DNA of 64,000 nt from Edolisoma coerulescens (taxonomy: Eukaryota > Chordata > Aves > Passeriformes > Campephagidae), in NCBI GenBank assembly GCA_013397115.1, contig VWZW01006289.1:616695-680694 (forward strand), read 5' to 3'. Made by a program: the position numbers and the translations under genes. Positions 33,816 to 46,579 of the stretch are shown here, in pieces. The notes beneath the pieces are model-generated. The model had not been told where the DNA came from. It searched no databases and saw nothing but the letters and a program-made list of their open reading frames with translations. Numbering within the stretch: the stretch's first letter is position 1; every line of letters starts with the position of its first letter.

Positions 33816-36800
33816 AGACATTTATACTTACATGCAAATGTGATGATAAACCTTATTGTCCTTAATTTTTGTGAGGTACTGTGTTCACAGAGACAGTATG
33901 ACAACAACCACAGCTACTCCTGCATGGAAGGAAGCTGCAGATCTGCAGAGGGATGGCTCAGCCAGCACTGAGCTTTGGGTGACCTGGAAGACCTGGTACA
34001 GACTCTGACAAAGTTAATGATTTGGACTCTTCTGCCAGTGCCCAGAGCCTTCAAAACCAAGTTTTGTTGAAGACATCTTTCACACATTGACGATGTTCTA
34101 CCTCTATGCATCCAGCTTATTCAGAACTAAGAATAAAAGATTGCTGATGGTGAGATGGTGGCCCCAGGTCACACAGGAATGATTCAGTCTGAGCACTTCA
34201 TGAACTTCAACTGATTCCCTTGGTACTTCCGAGGCAGATCTGGAGTCTCATTCTGAGGACTCATGTTCAGTGAGGCCAAAGAGGGTCCTGCCTCTTAGTA
34301 CCATCCTTAAGTCCTAAGCTATATATTTTCCATATTCTGAGGATAAGACTGAATGAGATAGCAGCAGGAAGTATTTGTGAACCACATATGTCACTGCACT
34401 CACACTTTCAACACAGACCCATCCTCTGGCTCTCAGAGAGAAATGGGCAACTGGGAAATCTGTTCTGGTCACACAGGTCTTTCCATTTGCTCCCTGTCCT
34501 AGGAATGAGGGCCTCCCCCACAGGCTGCCCTTCAGTAGCTACCGGAAAGTCACCTCCCATCCACCCTCCAGAGATGAGGTCAGTGGATAGGTCCTCCTAG
34601 GCATGGGTGGGATTTTGTAGTATTTTGATTGACTCAGGCCAGGCTGGTGCATGCTGATGACTCTTTACAGTAGTCTTGAGATATTTACAAAACATTTCCA
34701 TGTGACTGTGTTTCTCCTAGGGTGTCTCTGATGAGACAGTGTAATAAAACACATTGCCCAGGTAGTGTGGCATAGTGGATCCTAAGGTTGTCTTAAGGCT
34801 GTTCAACCAGAGGGCAGAAGACATTTTGTGCCTGAAGAATTTCAAGCCATTTCCTCTTTCCTCTTGATCCAAAGCAATAGAATGCTTTAAATTATGCAGG
34901 GATGAGAAAAGTCCCTGAGCAGCCTGAGAATGCAAAGGAAAAGGGAAGATGGCTTAAGCCATCTCTGATTCAGTCCCTCTCAGCTGCATTAAGGGTACCT
35001 TAGTGACAGGTAAGTTTGTGACTATTAGTAATTATCTTGGCCACTTTCATGTGATATTGACTGATAATAACAGAGGTGCAGTGAGAAAAAATTATCTCGT
35101 GACAGACACTGATTTTAAAGACGTATATTCTCTGCAGTATTAGATAGGAACACTACATACCAAAGTCAGCATTACCTGATGTGCTATTGGATTAGATTTT
35201 TTTACTGTACCAGATGTTAAATCAACTGAGAGATTCAGCTTACCAAAGCAAGCTAACAAAACAATGTTTTATAAAACACTCAGAATTGTATACCTTGCCA
35301 AAAGTTTCTGTAATGGAAGACAACCAAGTCTGACTTCCTTCTTTCATAGATTGCCAGGTGGCACCTCCCACACATTCAGTCTGGCCACATTATTTGAAAA
35401 TATTTTTGAACAGAAGAAAGATATTTTTTGTTTCTTTCAATATCTTTATTAAACATTGTAAAACAGTCCTAGTTTTGCTAGCACAATACAACAAGGGTTA
35501 CTTTTTAAAATGAATTATACAAAGGGATTCATTTCGGAATTTCATGAAAACCTGGCTAAGCAAGAAAATTTATACTGCCCAGAAAAGACTTCGTTAGTAT
35601 AAGACTACATTTTTTCCCTGTATTGAATGAGCTGCTTGGGGGTTATTAGATAAAGCAAAGAAAACTAAGCTAATCCACAGGTATCTGCCTACCCCTGGAA
35701 GGACCTACTGTTTGTAGCAACCTGCAATGGGGAAGGACACGAGGCTGACAGAGTCTGTACAGAGTCACTGTCTTTGCCTGTGGCTGCAGTACCATCCACC
35801 ACAGCAACCCCAAGCCTTTCCCTTCAGCCAGAGCCAGCTCAGGCATGGAGCTGTCCTTGCCCACTGTGCTTGCTGGGCATGCACTGCGTGCGCCACATCA
35901 GACATCCATCCAACCCTGGCACTGCTCTGGGTTCCTTTGGCATAGCTGAGGTCAGGACCTTGTGGCAGGAGGGCTGACTAGGAGGTGAATGTATGAGGGG
36001 CCCCAGGAAGTTGCAGCTTGCCAAAGTGCACATTGCTGACCGCTGGGGTGGTGCTATTACAATGGCAACCCAAGAAATTTCTGCTGTGACAATTATTGTG
36101 TACAATCACCAGTACACTGGTAACAGTAACCCATGTTTTTATTTCTTCAGGATAAACCTTCCTCCTGCATTCAGGACTCCTGCATTCCAGAGTGCAGGGG
36201 GGAGCAGGGAGAGTTGATGGAACTCTGCATTTACCAAGTCACTATGGAAATAGTAAATTCATAAACATAGTGTTATCCTTTTGGATGGGAAGATCCATGG
36301 GTGCAGTTATTGACTATGCAGGTGGTGAAACTGAATCAAGTAGTGGGCAATGGAATGAGCCAAAAGCGCTTGCCAGGGATGACTAGACAGGGATGTCTGA
36401 CTCCACTTGTGGGCCAACTGTTTTGTGTATCCCACATGACTCATCAGGGTCAAATCGCTACCCTTGAGGCAAATACGAAGCGAATATAGCATGGCCTGGG
36501 AAAACTAGGTTTCAGTCCTAAATACTGAGTGAAGATAAAAACCAAACCAAAATAATTTGTGCTTTCCAATACCTGAGTCAAATGGAAAAGCAGATGTAAA
36601 TCCAGCCAAGGACAGAGTACCTGTCACTTCCTGTGGCTGTGCTGCAGGGAACTCCCCTGATGGCCAGGGACAGTATGCTTGCCACTTCCCTCTCTGTCAG
36701 CCATCCTGTTCTCTGCTTTGTTGTGGCTCCTTGCTGCAGTAGTTTCTTAACAGTTTTCCGCTTCAGAAAAATTCCTGAAAAAATGTGAGGGTCTAATACT

Positions 36801-37999
36801 GCATGAGCTTTCCAGCTTGGTGTGCACCACAGAGCATGTTAATTCTGATCAATCAGGTGCAGAGGAGGAGGAAGCAACATCTGGGATTATTGTAAGGTCT
36901 TGATAACACTATTCTTAAAGGGCCACTTTTTGTCAGTCTGGTCAAAGGATCTGGGCCTGTGAACATCCATACAGGGTTTTTGTCTATACCTTATAAGCAA
37001 TTTTCAATAGTTTCTTCCTGGAGTGGTTTTTCCATGACCTTTCCCTTTGTGCCTGCCCTCAGCTGTCGGTTTGGACACTGTGCTATGACCATCTTTTCTA
37101 TGTCTCCTTGGCATCCCATTTAGCATCTCCTGTCAGCAACACTGCCTGTTCCTCTTATCTCACCTACTTGTACCTGAGGTTCTCCATTCACTCGCTGTGC
37201 TTTAGCCACAGACATGAATTCAAAGAAGGAAGCTGGGATTTTCCTTCTTTAAGCTGCATTAAGGCAGCTGCTTCCTGGAACTCACTATCTTTTACTATCA
37301 TTTCATGCCAATAAAAATATGGTACATGGGGTAGGGTTTTACCCACTTAAAAATAAGCACCTGAGATGCGGAACAAGGAGGAATGTGGCCAAAGAATTTA
37401 ATCCCTGCTTGCTCGCTGCTTAGGAGGGGCAAGTGAGGTGGCTTTTTACAGGTGACAATTACAAGCCAGAAACTAGGTAGGCTTTCTTAGTAAACACACT
37501 GCTCTTGCTTTGCATATCCAGCCTTAGGACAATTCCTTAGTCTGCTGATACTCTATAGGCAAACTTAATATTCATAAACTTTCAAGACTTTGGTACTTGA
37601 CTATTGTTTAAACAAAGCACTTATAATAAAAGGAAGTAAAGGTTGATGTGTATGGAATATTCATCATGGTTTCTCATTCTTCCCTTCATTCTTCCTCTTT
37701 CCTACCATTGTTTATTGTGATTCTTTTCTATGCTAAGCCTAGGGTATGCTCTAGAATCTTTTAGTTTCTTGATATGCTGTGCATGCTTCATGTGGTATAT
37801 AAATATATGGAGAAGACTTACACTGGTCAGTAGTGGATGCTGTCCCAGTGTGGTGGAAAAGAGTAATTTGATGTGGAAGAACACAGGTTCAGAGGAGCCA
37901 GTAAGCCTATCTTCCCAGGGATTACAGCACTTCTGATAGAGATATCCACAGCTCTGCGACGTTCATCAAGTGTGCTATCCCTGCAGCATATGAGAGCAG
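33816..37999. other. No gene seen; unique DNA
   Basis: Mixed-composition unique sequence with a somewhat GC-rich part at about 35690-36010, where overlapping frames on both strands are open but carry no domain. No further repeats identified. Confidence 0.5.
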
Positions 38000-38526
38000 A
38001 GAAGAGTTGTGAGAGTCCCCTGTACTCAGCACTGTGAGGCTGCACCTTGAATCCAGTGCTCATTTTTGGCCCCTGGAGTGTATCCAGAGAAGTGCAGTGA
38101 AGCTGGTCAAGGCCTGGAGCACAAGCCTTATGAGAATCAGATGATGGATCTGGGGGTCTTTAGCCTGGAGAAAAGAAGGCTTAGGGGAGACCCCATTACT
38201 CCCTAAAACTACCTGAAAGGAGGGTGTAGCGAGATGGGGGTTGGTCCCTTCTGCCAGGTAACAAGAGACAGGACAAGAGGCTATTGTCTCAAGTTGCACC
38301 AGGGGAGGTTTAGATTTGATATTAGAAAATATTTTTCATGGAAAGAGTGGTCAGGCATTAGAACAGGCTGCCCAGTCAAGTGGTTGAGTTACCATCCATG
38401 GAGGCATTTAAAAGATGTGTGGGAGGGGCAGTTATGGACATGGTTTAGTGGTGAACTTGGCAGGGCTGGGTTAATGGTTGGATTCAATGACCTTAGAGGC
38501 CTTTTCCAACCTTAATGATTCTCTGA
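38000..38526 (+). mobile_element. CR1 LINE, 5'-truncated 3' end
   Basis: Plus-strand CR1 with hallmark strings GAGGCTGCACCTTGAATCCA, TTAGCCTGGAGAAAAGAAGG, CTACCTGAAAGGAGGGTGTA, AGTTGCACCAGGGGAGGTTT and GGAACAGGCTGCCCAG-like text, ending CCTTTTCCAACCTTAATGATTCT. It has more substitutions and small indels than the 33428-33815 copy, so it looks older or from a different subfamily. The left limit is approximate. The open frame at 38234-38515 is part of it. Confidence 0.92.
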
Positions 38527-40380
38527 GTTTCTTTCTCCAGTTAATATTTATCTTGCAGAGACCATGGAAGATCTGGTTATCCAACTGATTATAGCACTGC
38601 AGCTCCAGGATGCTATTCTTCACTGCCCTGAACCCAATTTGGCTGGGTTCAGTGGAGTTATTATTTTCACAGTGCCAGAGTAGTACCACTCTGTCTCTCT
38701 CCTTCTCATCGGTTCAGTACCCTCTAGATTATTATGGACTCATGCTTCCTATCAAAGTCTAGCAAGAGCCCAGGGGTTTTTTTTAAAGCAGGTCCCATCA
38801 ACTTAGTGGAGATTCCCAGTCCTTTCATACAGCTAATTTGGAAGAGCCAGACTCAAAAGGCTTCTGTGCTGTTATAAACCAATATTTTTAGAGACAGTTG
38901 TAACTTAATGTGCCCATTTGGCTGCCTGTCACTGTTTCCCATGTTCAGACCATCTTGAGATCCATAAACCTACTTCAGTGCTAGAGAGATGCTGGTGGAT
39001 TGGAATAAAAGGAGCTTTGTTTTCTTTTTTTTTTTCCTCAGGTGTATTAGCTAACAGGTTTTAGATTCCTTTTATTGACAGGACAAATTGCACTTTAATA
39101 TGGTTTAGTTGGCTCATTCCTAGGACTCATGTACACTTCATAAGACATATTAAAACATTACTTGCTAAGCCTGCACCGGAATATATAATATAGTAGTTAA
39201 AATGAGTTAGCTAACACATTTTAGAGAAAAATGCCACTTCTACTCAAGCCAAGAAATTCTGTTAATGAGTTGAATATTCCTTCTAGCTCTTTCTGCAGCA
39301 AAGGGAAAATAGTTTTTACATTGTCCAGACCTCTGGCATGGGCTCATACAATAGGAGAGGCAAGAAGGCTGGCCCATGGGACTGTGTGAGGAGGTGGAGC
39401 GCACCCCTGCCCTGCAGGACTGTGTGCTGGGCCATGGCCGAGTGCTCGATAGCAGCTGAGCCTCACAGGAGGATGGAAACAGGGCCAGGTGCCTTTGGCT
39501 GGAGCCCTGACACACATGGGACCATGCTGGCTGCAAGGAAACCACCTCACCCACTGATCAGGCTGACCCTTTCACTGTAACACCAAGAGAAGCTGAGGCA
39601 CAGCCCTGTAAAAGCACCTCAAGAGGAGAGTGATAGCTAGGGAATATTAGGATGGTGAGTCCTTCATAAAATGAATGAAACACAAGAGGTCTGGTTGTCA
39701 AACCTGACGAGAGTGCCTGATCTCAGGTATGCTGAAATCACTAGAAAGATGCCATGACCTGCCTCGGTGAAAATGGCAGTGATTGTAAGGAACCCAGTTT
39801 GGATGCCTTCGGCCAGACCTGTTCCCCCAACACCCCCCACCCATGAAAGCTTGTTTTGTGGAAACCCTGAACTATGAAACCAGACCTCGTTGTCTTCTGC
39901 CATTTCTGCTGCTCACCAACATCTTGAGACCCCCACAAACCCATAAGTCCAAGTGACCTCTGGATTGCTTGAGCTCCCCTCAAGAAAATGTGTTTGTTTG
40001 CAGGTTTTTATATCTGGTGAAAGGGCCCTTGGAATTTTCATCACTTTGTACTAGTTTACTTCAGGGTTGGCCTGTTGTTTTTTTGGCTATATTTACAAAT
40101 TCCAGCAAGCTATCCTTAAGAGAAAGGTGCTTTTTACAAGCCTCCCATTCAGCATTCATGGCACAAATCATGGAAATTCCTTTAGGCTAGGCTGGTGCCA
40201 GACTCTGTGCCTCCGACTTTTATGTACGCTTGATAAAATGGATCTATTTTCTTATGACCAAACTATCTTGGTTTTAGTCATATCAGGGATGAAATACAAT
40301 TGCATTAGTAATCCCATATGTGCAGTGCTTGATCTGTTTCCCTCTGTTTCTTTAGGATCTTTTCCTGCCTTGATGAGGAA
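38527..40380. other. No gene seen; unique DNA
   Basis: A T run lies near 39026-39035. A GC-moderate part at 39330-39560 has overlapping open frames on both strands with no domain. Confidence 0.5.
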
Positions 40381-40493
40381 CTTTTTTCTTTTCTCTTCAG
40401 CTGCTCTTTTCTCCCTTTTTACACTTTTTCCTGCTGCTTCTCCCTCCTTCTTTTCCCCTCCCCCATTTACACTTAACCTTCTGTTTCTCCTAG
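40381..40493. repeat. Polypyrimidine-rich tract
   Basis: About 110 bases strongly enriched for C and T on the plus strand. It ends in a splice-acceptor-like CTGTTTCTCCTAG at about 40480-40493. The tract explains the two longest overlapping open frames of this part (40067-40537 plus and 40252-40671 minus). Confidence 0.75.
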
Positions 40494-43400
40494 TGTCCTG
40501 GCAGGAAGGATATAATGCAATCGCTGCTATACAGTGACAAAAGTAAATATGTAGCTCTGAGTAAGTGCAACAGGGTCGAACAGCCCTTTTGCAATATGAT
40601 ACCGCATAATCTGCTTCCCTTCCAGAGATAGTTGCTTGAATGCTAAAGAGTTGTAGCTCCACTGCTTTCACAACTCAGTAGTTTTTAACTGTACTTTTCT
40701 TTTGCTTTGCATAAAGCAGTTCTTTTACTGGGGCTGGTTCTGAAGCTATCTTCCAGACTAAATCTGAAGTGGGAATAAGAGGCATGGGTTTGTGTTTCAG
40801 ATGATTTGCTCATCTTTTGAATATCCGTATGTTTTTCTGCACGTAGGAGGAAAAAGGAAAGCTGGATAATTTATGTGTGGTAAAGCCACACGCACACACA
40901 GAGACACAGGAAGGCTTCTAATGCTAAATCCTTATGACTAAGCACCCAACACAGTAAGCATTCTCTTTAAACAACTGCTGGTGGCATGTGGGCTTTTTAA
41001 CTTTCCCAAAGAAAATAATAAAGGGTAAAAATTTTTGAGAGAGCCTACATGACTTGGGGGTCTACATTCCATTGAAAATCAATGGGACTTCTGCATCTCA
41101 AATTCCCTGTTGCTTGTGAAAAACTAGCAATACTGAGTGGTGCCACTGAAATGTATTTTATGTGTCTCCTACAAAGGAGTGCCTTTAACGTCCAAGCAGA
41201 AGTTTAAATGATGGGTGAGCTATTTTGCATAACCAGTTAAATAGGACTAGTTTAATTAACTGCTTTGCAGAAACAGATGCTTTTAATACCAGTGAATTTC
41301 ATGTGTTAAAGGTACACGATGACTGGTTCAAATCCACGTGGGACAGGAGACAGGTTGTGGTTCTGGGTACATTTTCTTTGGCTGTAAACCGCCTTCCAAG
41401 ATCATCTCCTGTACGCTGGCGCATCCCCCATGCCACAGTTCACTGTCACCCTGAATTGTGCTGATACAACTGTCTGGGAGGCTGCACTGTAAACTCATCA
41501 TTAAAATTTAGCCTCTAAAAATCTCATGTTCTCTCATTTCCTTGACCATTTTATAGCATGGTCTCACAGTTTTATTGGCACATATCAGAAAGAGATAAAC
41601 AGCAATTCAAGATCAGGAGCTTATGGGAAAACTGGGACTGGCAACATCTTTAGTCTCCTTCCCAGTCAAATAAAATGTAAACCATGGAACCACAGGCTGA
41701 AGTCACAACTGCATCGTTACCCTTCCAGCAGCAGTACTGAAGAGGCCCTCCTCCCAGGTTTTAATTACTGTCTCTTTGCTGCTCTTTCAGTTTGCCAGGC
41801 TGCGTGGTCACATAGATCAACCAGCTAATCCAGGTTTCAAACGTATACAGAAAGAAATTATATACTATATGTATAAATAAAATGAAATTAACAAAGAAAA
41901 GTTGATTAATGAAATACAAGTAAATGATAGCAAGTAAAATATAAATAAATATACAGATTTTACATAATTCCACTGGGTTTTTTTTCCCCTGGGATGTAGC
42001 AAATGATGGGGAAGGGGAAACAGTAGTGGCTAAGCCAGCATTACTAGTAAAACATAAGTCTTCATAAAAGTCACTGATGACAATTCATATTGATTTTAAT
42101 GGTACCGGTTGAATTCCTGCATTTTGCAGCCTTTGCAATATATTCCTGGGAACAGTGGCAGAAGAAAGAGTTGTGGGGTAGGGGAGCTAGAATAGCTGAA
42201 GGGGCGGGAAGCAGAACCCTGAGATTTCCTAAGAGATTGCTTTGAGTTTCATCTTTAAAGACAATATCCTTTCTGAAATACAAGCATCTAAACTACTTCT
42301 ACTATTCAGGAAGCATCTGAATTTACATGACAAGGAGTGAGGTAATGTCTTAAAGCAAAATAAATGTAAAGCAGCTTAGAGTTTCAGCAATTTCCTTATC
42401 TGAAGATGACACTACACACTGAAGTGTATCAAGTGCTGAGGAAGACAAACTTTTAGTCCATGTAGATTTGCACAGATTTAACAGCTGCAGCTGTGTACGA
42501 CATCTACAGAGGGTCACACATACCAGAGAATAAAGCAAAAAATTATAAACCCACCAAGAAACAGAGTAGATCCAAATTCTGCACTAATGAAAGTGACACC
42601 ACATAACTCTCACCTAGTATGCTAAAGATGAAACCTTATAGCCAAGAACCTAATTTATGGCCTAAGAGTGTCTCCTCAAAGCTTGTATTTCTGTGACACT
42701 GCTTTTGTGAAAGACAAGACCTGCGGTGTGTAAGTAGGATTAAACCTAGAGCCTTATTTCAGCAGATTCGTAGTTCTAAGTAATATGGGGCTATTTCAAA
42801 GTTCAGGCCCATAAGAAGTGCTGCAAAGATGTAATCAGATGCAGATGCTAAAATTTTCAAAGTTAGATCCTTTGTTACCAACTCTGGGAGGAGCCTTAAG
42901 TATTACAAACAAGCACGATAAAATAATAAAAGCCACAGTTCTTGAACTCACATGGCACTGTGAAGCTCTCACTTGGCAGTAAAGGCATTTGCTATCCCTC
43001 CTGGTTGTGAAGAAAAGAATCTTGAAAATGGAACTTTAAGGACAGCAGCATCAGCAAATGAAAACAAATCATGGAAAATAGAACAAGCTCTTGTTCAAGT
43101 TGGTTTTAATCTCAAAATTCTTAAGCCAATTTCTGTATTTCGATGAGTCATGGATTTTGGACAGATGGAGTTGGTAATGCCCAGTCTGGCATCAAAACCT
43201 TTTAAAAAAAAAAACCACACTACTGAGGTTTGATCTGAGAATCTTCTAGATATCCACAAATCTGTAGACATTGACCTTTCTCTTTGGTACACTCTTTATT
43301 TAGATGCTTAAATATATGTTTCAAGAACCAATGTAAGGCAACCAAACTGAAAATATTGACTGTAGTTAGCATAACACAATAGGATGGGAAAGAATGGAAA

Positions 43401-45600
43401 TTTTATACAATTTTTTATTATATATATGTCTTATTAATCTGACAGCTATTTGATTTATTTTAGATAGATCATCTTTCAAATACAGCCACAGAAGCCACAA
43501 GGTGTGTTATGTAGTGAAACAGAGGTTGGAAAGAGAGAGCTGAATACAAAAATTATCTGGTGTGATAAAATAGCAATTGGAAGAGGAATAATGTGATATA
43601 TCAGGTTCTCTGAGGCTGGGGCTTTTTCTATATCACAAACCTAGCATGTTGTGGCTGCTACCCTGGAACAAATGAGGTAAAAGCAGAAACAACCAAGTAG
43701 GGAGGAAAGACACTTCAGGCTTGCAAAGACTGTCACTTTATAAAACAAAGCAACAGTGGTTAGTGCAGTACTGGAGGAGTGGATCGGAGCCAGGGCTGGG
43801 GCCAGCCCCAGGGAGCAAAAGCAGGGCTTGTAGCAATGGCATGGGAGATCTGGGAATGGGGATGTGTCCCAGCAGCAGCAGGTGAAGAGCCTCCTAAGTG
43901 CAGAGGAAACTTTGACAAAGTGAAAAATGGATGAGTGAAGATGGTGTTGGCACTTAACAGAGACTTTCAATGGTATAAAAGTAGTGTAAAGTGCACAGAG
44001 AAAAAAATATATAAAAGGGCTCTTATCTCTGTTTCTGGAACAACCAGAGCTGTCTGGATGTTGTATTCCTAAAGTCTTCAAGTTTAGAAAAAATTCATTG
44101 AAAACAGAGAAAAACGAACTTTATATGGGTGAGAAGTGACTTTCATTTATTATTTTTATTTGGTTTTAAGTGTTGGCTTCCACTGCAATGATTGGAGCTG
44201 TGGGTTTATGATCTGAATTATTTTAACAAAGAAATGACCAGCGAGTAGCTTCATACTATAGTCATATCCTGCTCTAAAACATTGGAATCCTCAGCAGAAA
44301 TTCCATGCTTTTTAAAGGAACAAGTAATTTTATAGGTAAGGTGCCTTTTGGGAGGCAGAACAATGTGTGTGCATGTGGGTGTGTAAAGGTGCTCATCATC
44401 GAATCTCAAGGCAGTGTTTTGCAAATGTACCACACCTCAGTTGCTGGATATGCAAACTTAAAAAGGGCCACCTCCTTTTTTCACCATATGCTCAAGCAAT
44501 GAGTAAGAGAAACACACATAAACAAGGTGGAAGAAATGTCACTTAGAAATATCACCTGCCAGCACACTACAGAAGGAAAGGGAAGGGGAAAGGAAGATAA
44601 AAAGTGAGAGACAGCATAAGCAAATAAAAAGGCTTACTTGCAGAATAAAGAGATGAAGAAAGGTACTAAATAAATCTATGTACTACAAGACAAGTTAATG
44701 CTACTCATAGGAGCTTTATTTACATGGTTGGCCTTTACATGCCAGCTAATCCTTCTAGGCACTGACCTTGTCAGCAGTGTTTGTGTACTTTGAGTAAGAA
44801 TACGAACTGTTCTTTTTAATAATATCTCCAGCATGGCTAGATGAGAGTTTTGCATGAGCATTACACACGTAAATGGCCCAGGGCACGTTCCCCTTCCCAC
44901 AGTGCAGGGACCAGCCCCCTGTGTTCGTGCTGCAATACAAACAAGCCCCCTCTGCTTTGGCACTGCAGCACAGCTTTTGGTTCTCGGGTCATTGTGCTGG
45001 AGAGTATAGATACCAAAACAGGCTGTACAGCAAAGAACTTCTGTCTCAAGCAGCTGGAATAAAATTACACCTGGGAGTGTGCTGCAGACATGTTTTCACA
45101 AAGCATACTGCAATTCAAATATTTCTGCGCGTTGGAGACAGGGAGGACAACTGCAGCACAAGCTCAACTCTGAACTCCCATGTGATCCAAGCCAAAGAAG
45201 GCCACATAATACCTTTTTCCTCCAACCTGATCAGGAGTAAAGCTTTGAGTTTGGCAAATCAATGTCAAAGCCCAAGTACTGTAAAAACAAAAAAGCAAAG
45301 CAAACCAAAACAAAACCTCAAAAAACCAAAATAGCTTTTTATTAACAATTAAATGCTTTTCAAACTAATTCTGGAGCAGAGATTCAGGCAGAAGAAAGAA
45401 GAACCGTGATATTTGGGAAATTAGAGGTGCTATAGTGGCTAAGGAAGCTCTGCACAAAATGCCTTATACAGATATTAATACATGTTAGTCAAAAATGCCA
45501 ATAAATTGACTTTCAGAGCTCTTAAAAATTTGCTCTGCCAGAACAACGTCAACCAACAAGGCATCATTTTAATAAAAGGTAATAAGCCACAGCACATGCA
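40494..45600. other. No gene seen; AT-leaning unique DNA
   Basis: Includes AT-rich DNA at 41840-41970, a purine-rich tract at 44571-44610 and an A/C-rich tract at 45281-45332. The 146-codon minus frame at 43641-44081 is Cys/Phe/Leu-rich without domain or splice support. A chance tRNA B-box-like GGTTCAAATCC at about 41325 lacks a T-stem. Confidence 0.5.
44571..44610. repeat. Purine-rich (GGGAA)n-like tract
   Basis: About 40 bases of almost pure A and G with degenerate GGAAAGG units. Confidence 0.7.
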
Positions 45601-45620
45601 ATGTTTTAGCTATGAAGCTA

Positions 45621-45650
45621 CTTCAACTGTTGAATATATTATTCAACTGG
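45621..45650. promoter_or_regulatory. Alternating TTCAAC inverted repeats
   Basis: TTCAAC, GTTGAA and TTCAAC follow in alternating orientation. TTCAAC-T-GTTGAA is a perfect palindrome, and GTTGAATA (45629-45636) with TATTCAAC (45640-45647) is an 8-bp-arm inverted repeat. CAACTG is the core recognised by MYB proteins. Function is inferred. Confidence 0.35.
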
Positions 45651-45979
45651 AATAATATACAAAACCCCACATTGTGTGGTTGCCTATCCACACACAGTCA
45701 GTGCTGCTACTTGACCATAGTTTAATTTTGTGTTTAAACCAGCTGAGACCAGTACAGGTTTAGCATATTCCAGGCAAAAGTGCAAAAACACAGTTATGAT
45801 CTGAAACTTGTTTTCTCCAAATATCAAGATATGCAAGGGGTAGCTCCAGATCAATTATTACTTTTCCAGCAAATTATTTCCTCTGTGATAACAACCAGAA
45901 GTGAAAGACTAATTTTAGCTGGAAAGTTCACATAATCTTACAGAGTCACAGCCACAGTCACAGCTAATTTGAGGCAGAG

Positions 45980-46470
45980 AAAGTTAAAACACTGTCAAAA
46001 TATAAATGCTTCCTTCAGCTGATTCATTAGTTTGCATATCATAACAAGGACTTTGTGTTCTTGGGTAAGGTTAGTGCCTCGAGGACATCCTGCAGATGTG
46101 TGCATTCCCAGTCTGAGTTTCTTTAATTTGTTATGCAAACATCAATTCTTTTTAAATACTGCAAAAAGGAGGACTTTTTATTGCAGCTAAAAACCATCAG
46201 CATTAAAAATAGCTGTTCCTGTGATGCTGCTTTTTAGGAGAAAGGAGGACACCATATTCTAAACAGATGTTTACCCGTTAATGAATGGTTTATTTCTCAT
46301 TAGAAGAGGTTTAATTGGCAGACAAACCCTGACACAGCTAGCGAGTGAACTCGGTAAGTCCTGCTGCAAGCCAGGAGGCCTGGCATTTTTTGACACATTA
46401 ACTATTTTTCCCCTCAAGGAAACCGTGAACTTTGAAAACCCTAAAGAGCCTAAGAGCAGGAAAGTCTGAG
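45980..46470. promoter_or_regulatory. Candidate conserved non-coding region
   Basis: Unique block with two octamer-type half sites in opposite orientation (TTTGCAT at 46031-46037, ATGCAAA at 46133-46139), AATTTGTTATG, CAGCATTAAAAATAGC and CCGTTAATGAATGG. Its right part holds an exon-like segment at 46304-46353. Conservation was not tested. Confidence 0.38.
46304..46353 (+). other. Weak candidate 50-bp plus-strand exon
   Basis: Plus-strand acceptor (GGTTTATTTCTCATTAG) and a near-perfect donor (CTCG|GTAAGT). One frame is open (RGLIGRQTLTQLASEL, one base in, one base out). No partner exon is found, and it lies inside an enhancer-like block, so it may be a splice-site look-alike within conserved DNA. 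Confidence 0.17.
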
Positions 46471-46579
46471 GCTGGCTTATATTTTTACTTCTCCCCTTTT
46501 CCTTGTGAGCATGTATTTTAAAGGTATGGAACAAGGACCGAACTAGCAGCGGAGGGCTGTGTTTTAGCAGAGCTCAGAA

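Noticed and set aside
33507..33821. 104-codon minus-strand frame as a possible gene
   Set aside because: It is the decayed 3' end of a CR1 reverse-transcriptase ORF, not a host gene.
38234..38515. 93-codon plus-strand frame as a possible gene
   Set aside because: It is wholly inside the plus-strand CR1 copy.
40067..40671. Longest open frames of the window (156 codons plus, 139 codons minus), overlapping
   Set aside because: Both run through a polypyrimidine tract that lacks stop codons. The peptides are Phe/Ser/Leu-rich or Lys/Glu-rich and show no domain.
41300..41360. Possible tRNA or tRNA-derived SINE (GGTTCAAATCC)
   Set aside because: The sequence around the B-box-like string does not form a five-pair T-stem, and no A-box or acceptor stem is found upstream.
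43641..44081. 146-codon minus-strand frame
   Set aside because: Cys/Leu/Phe/Ser-rich with no motif, no splice support and no third-position pattern that I could see.
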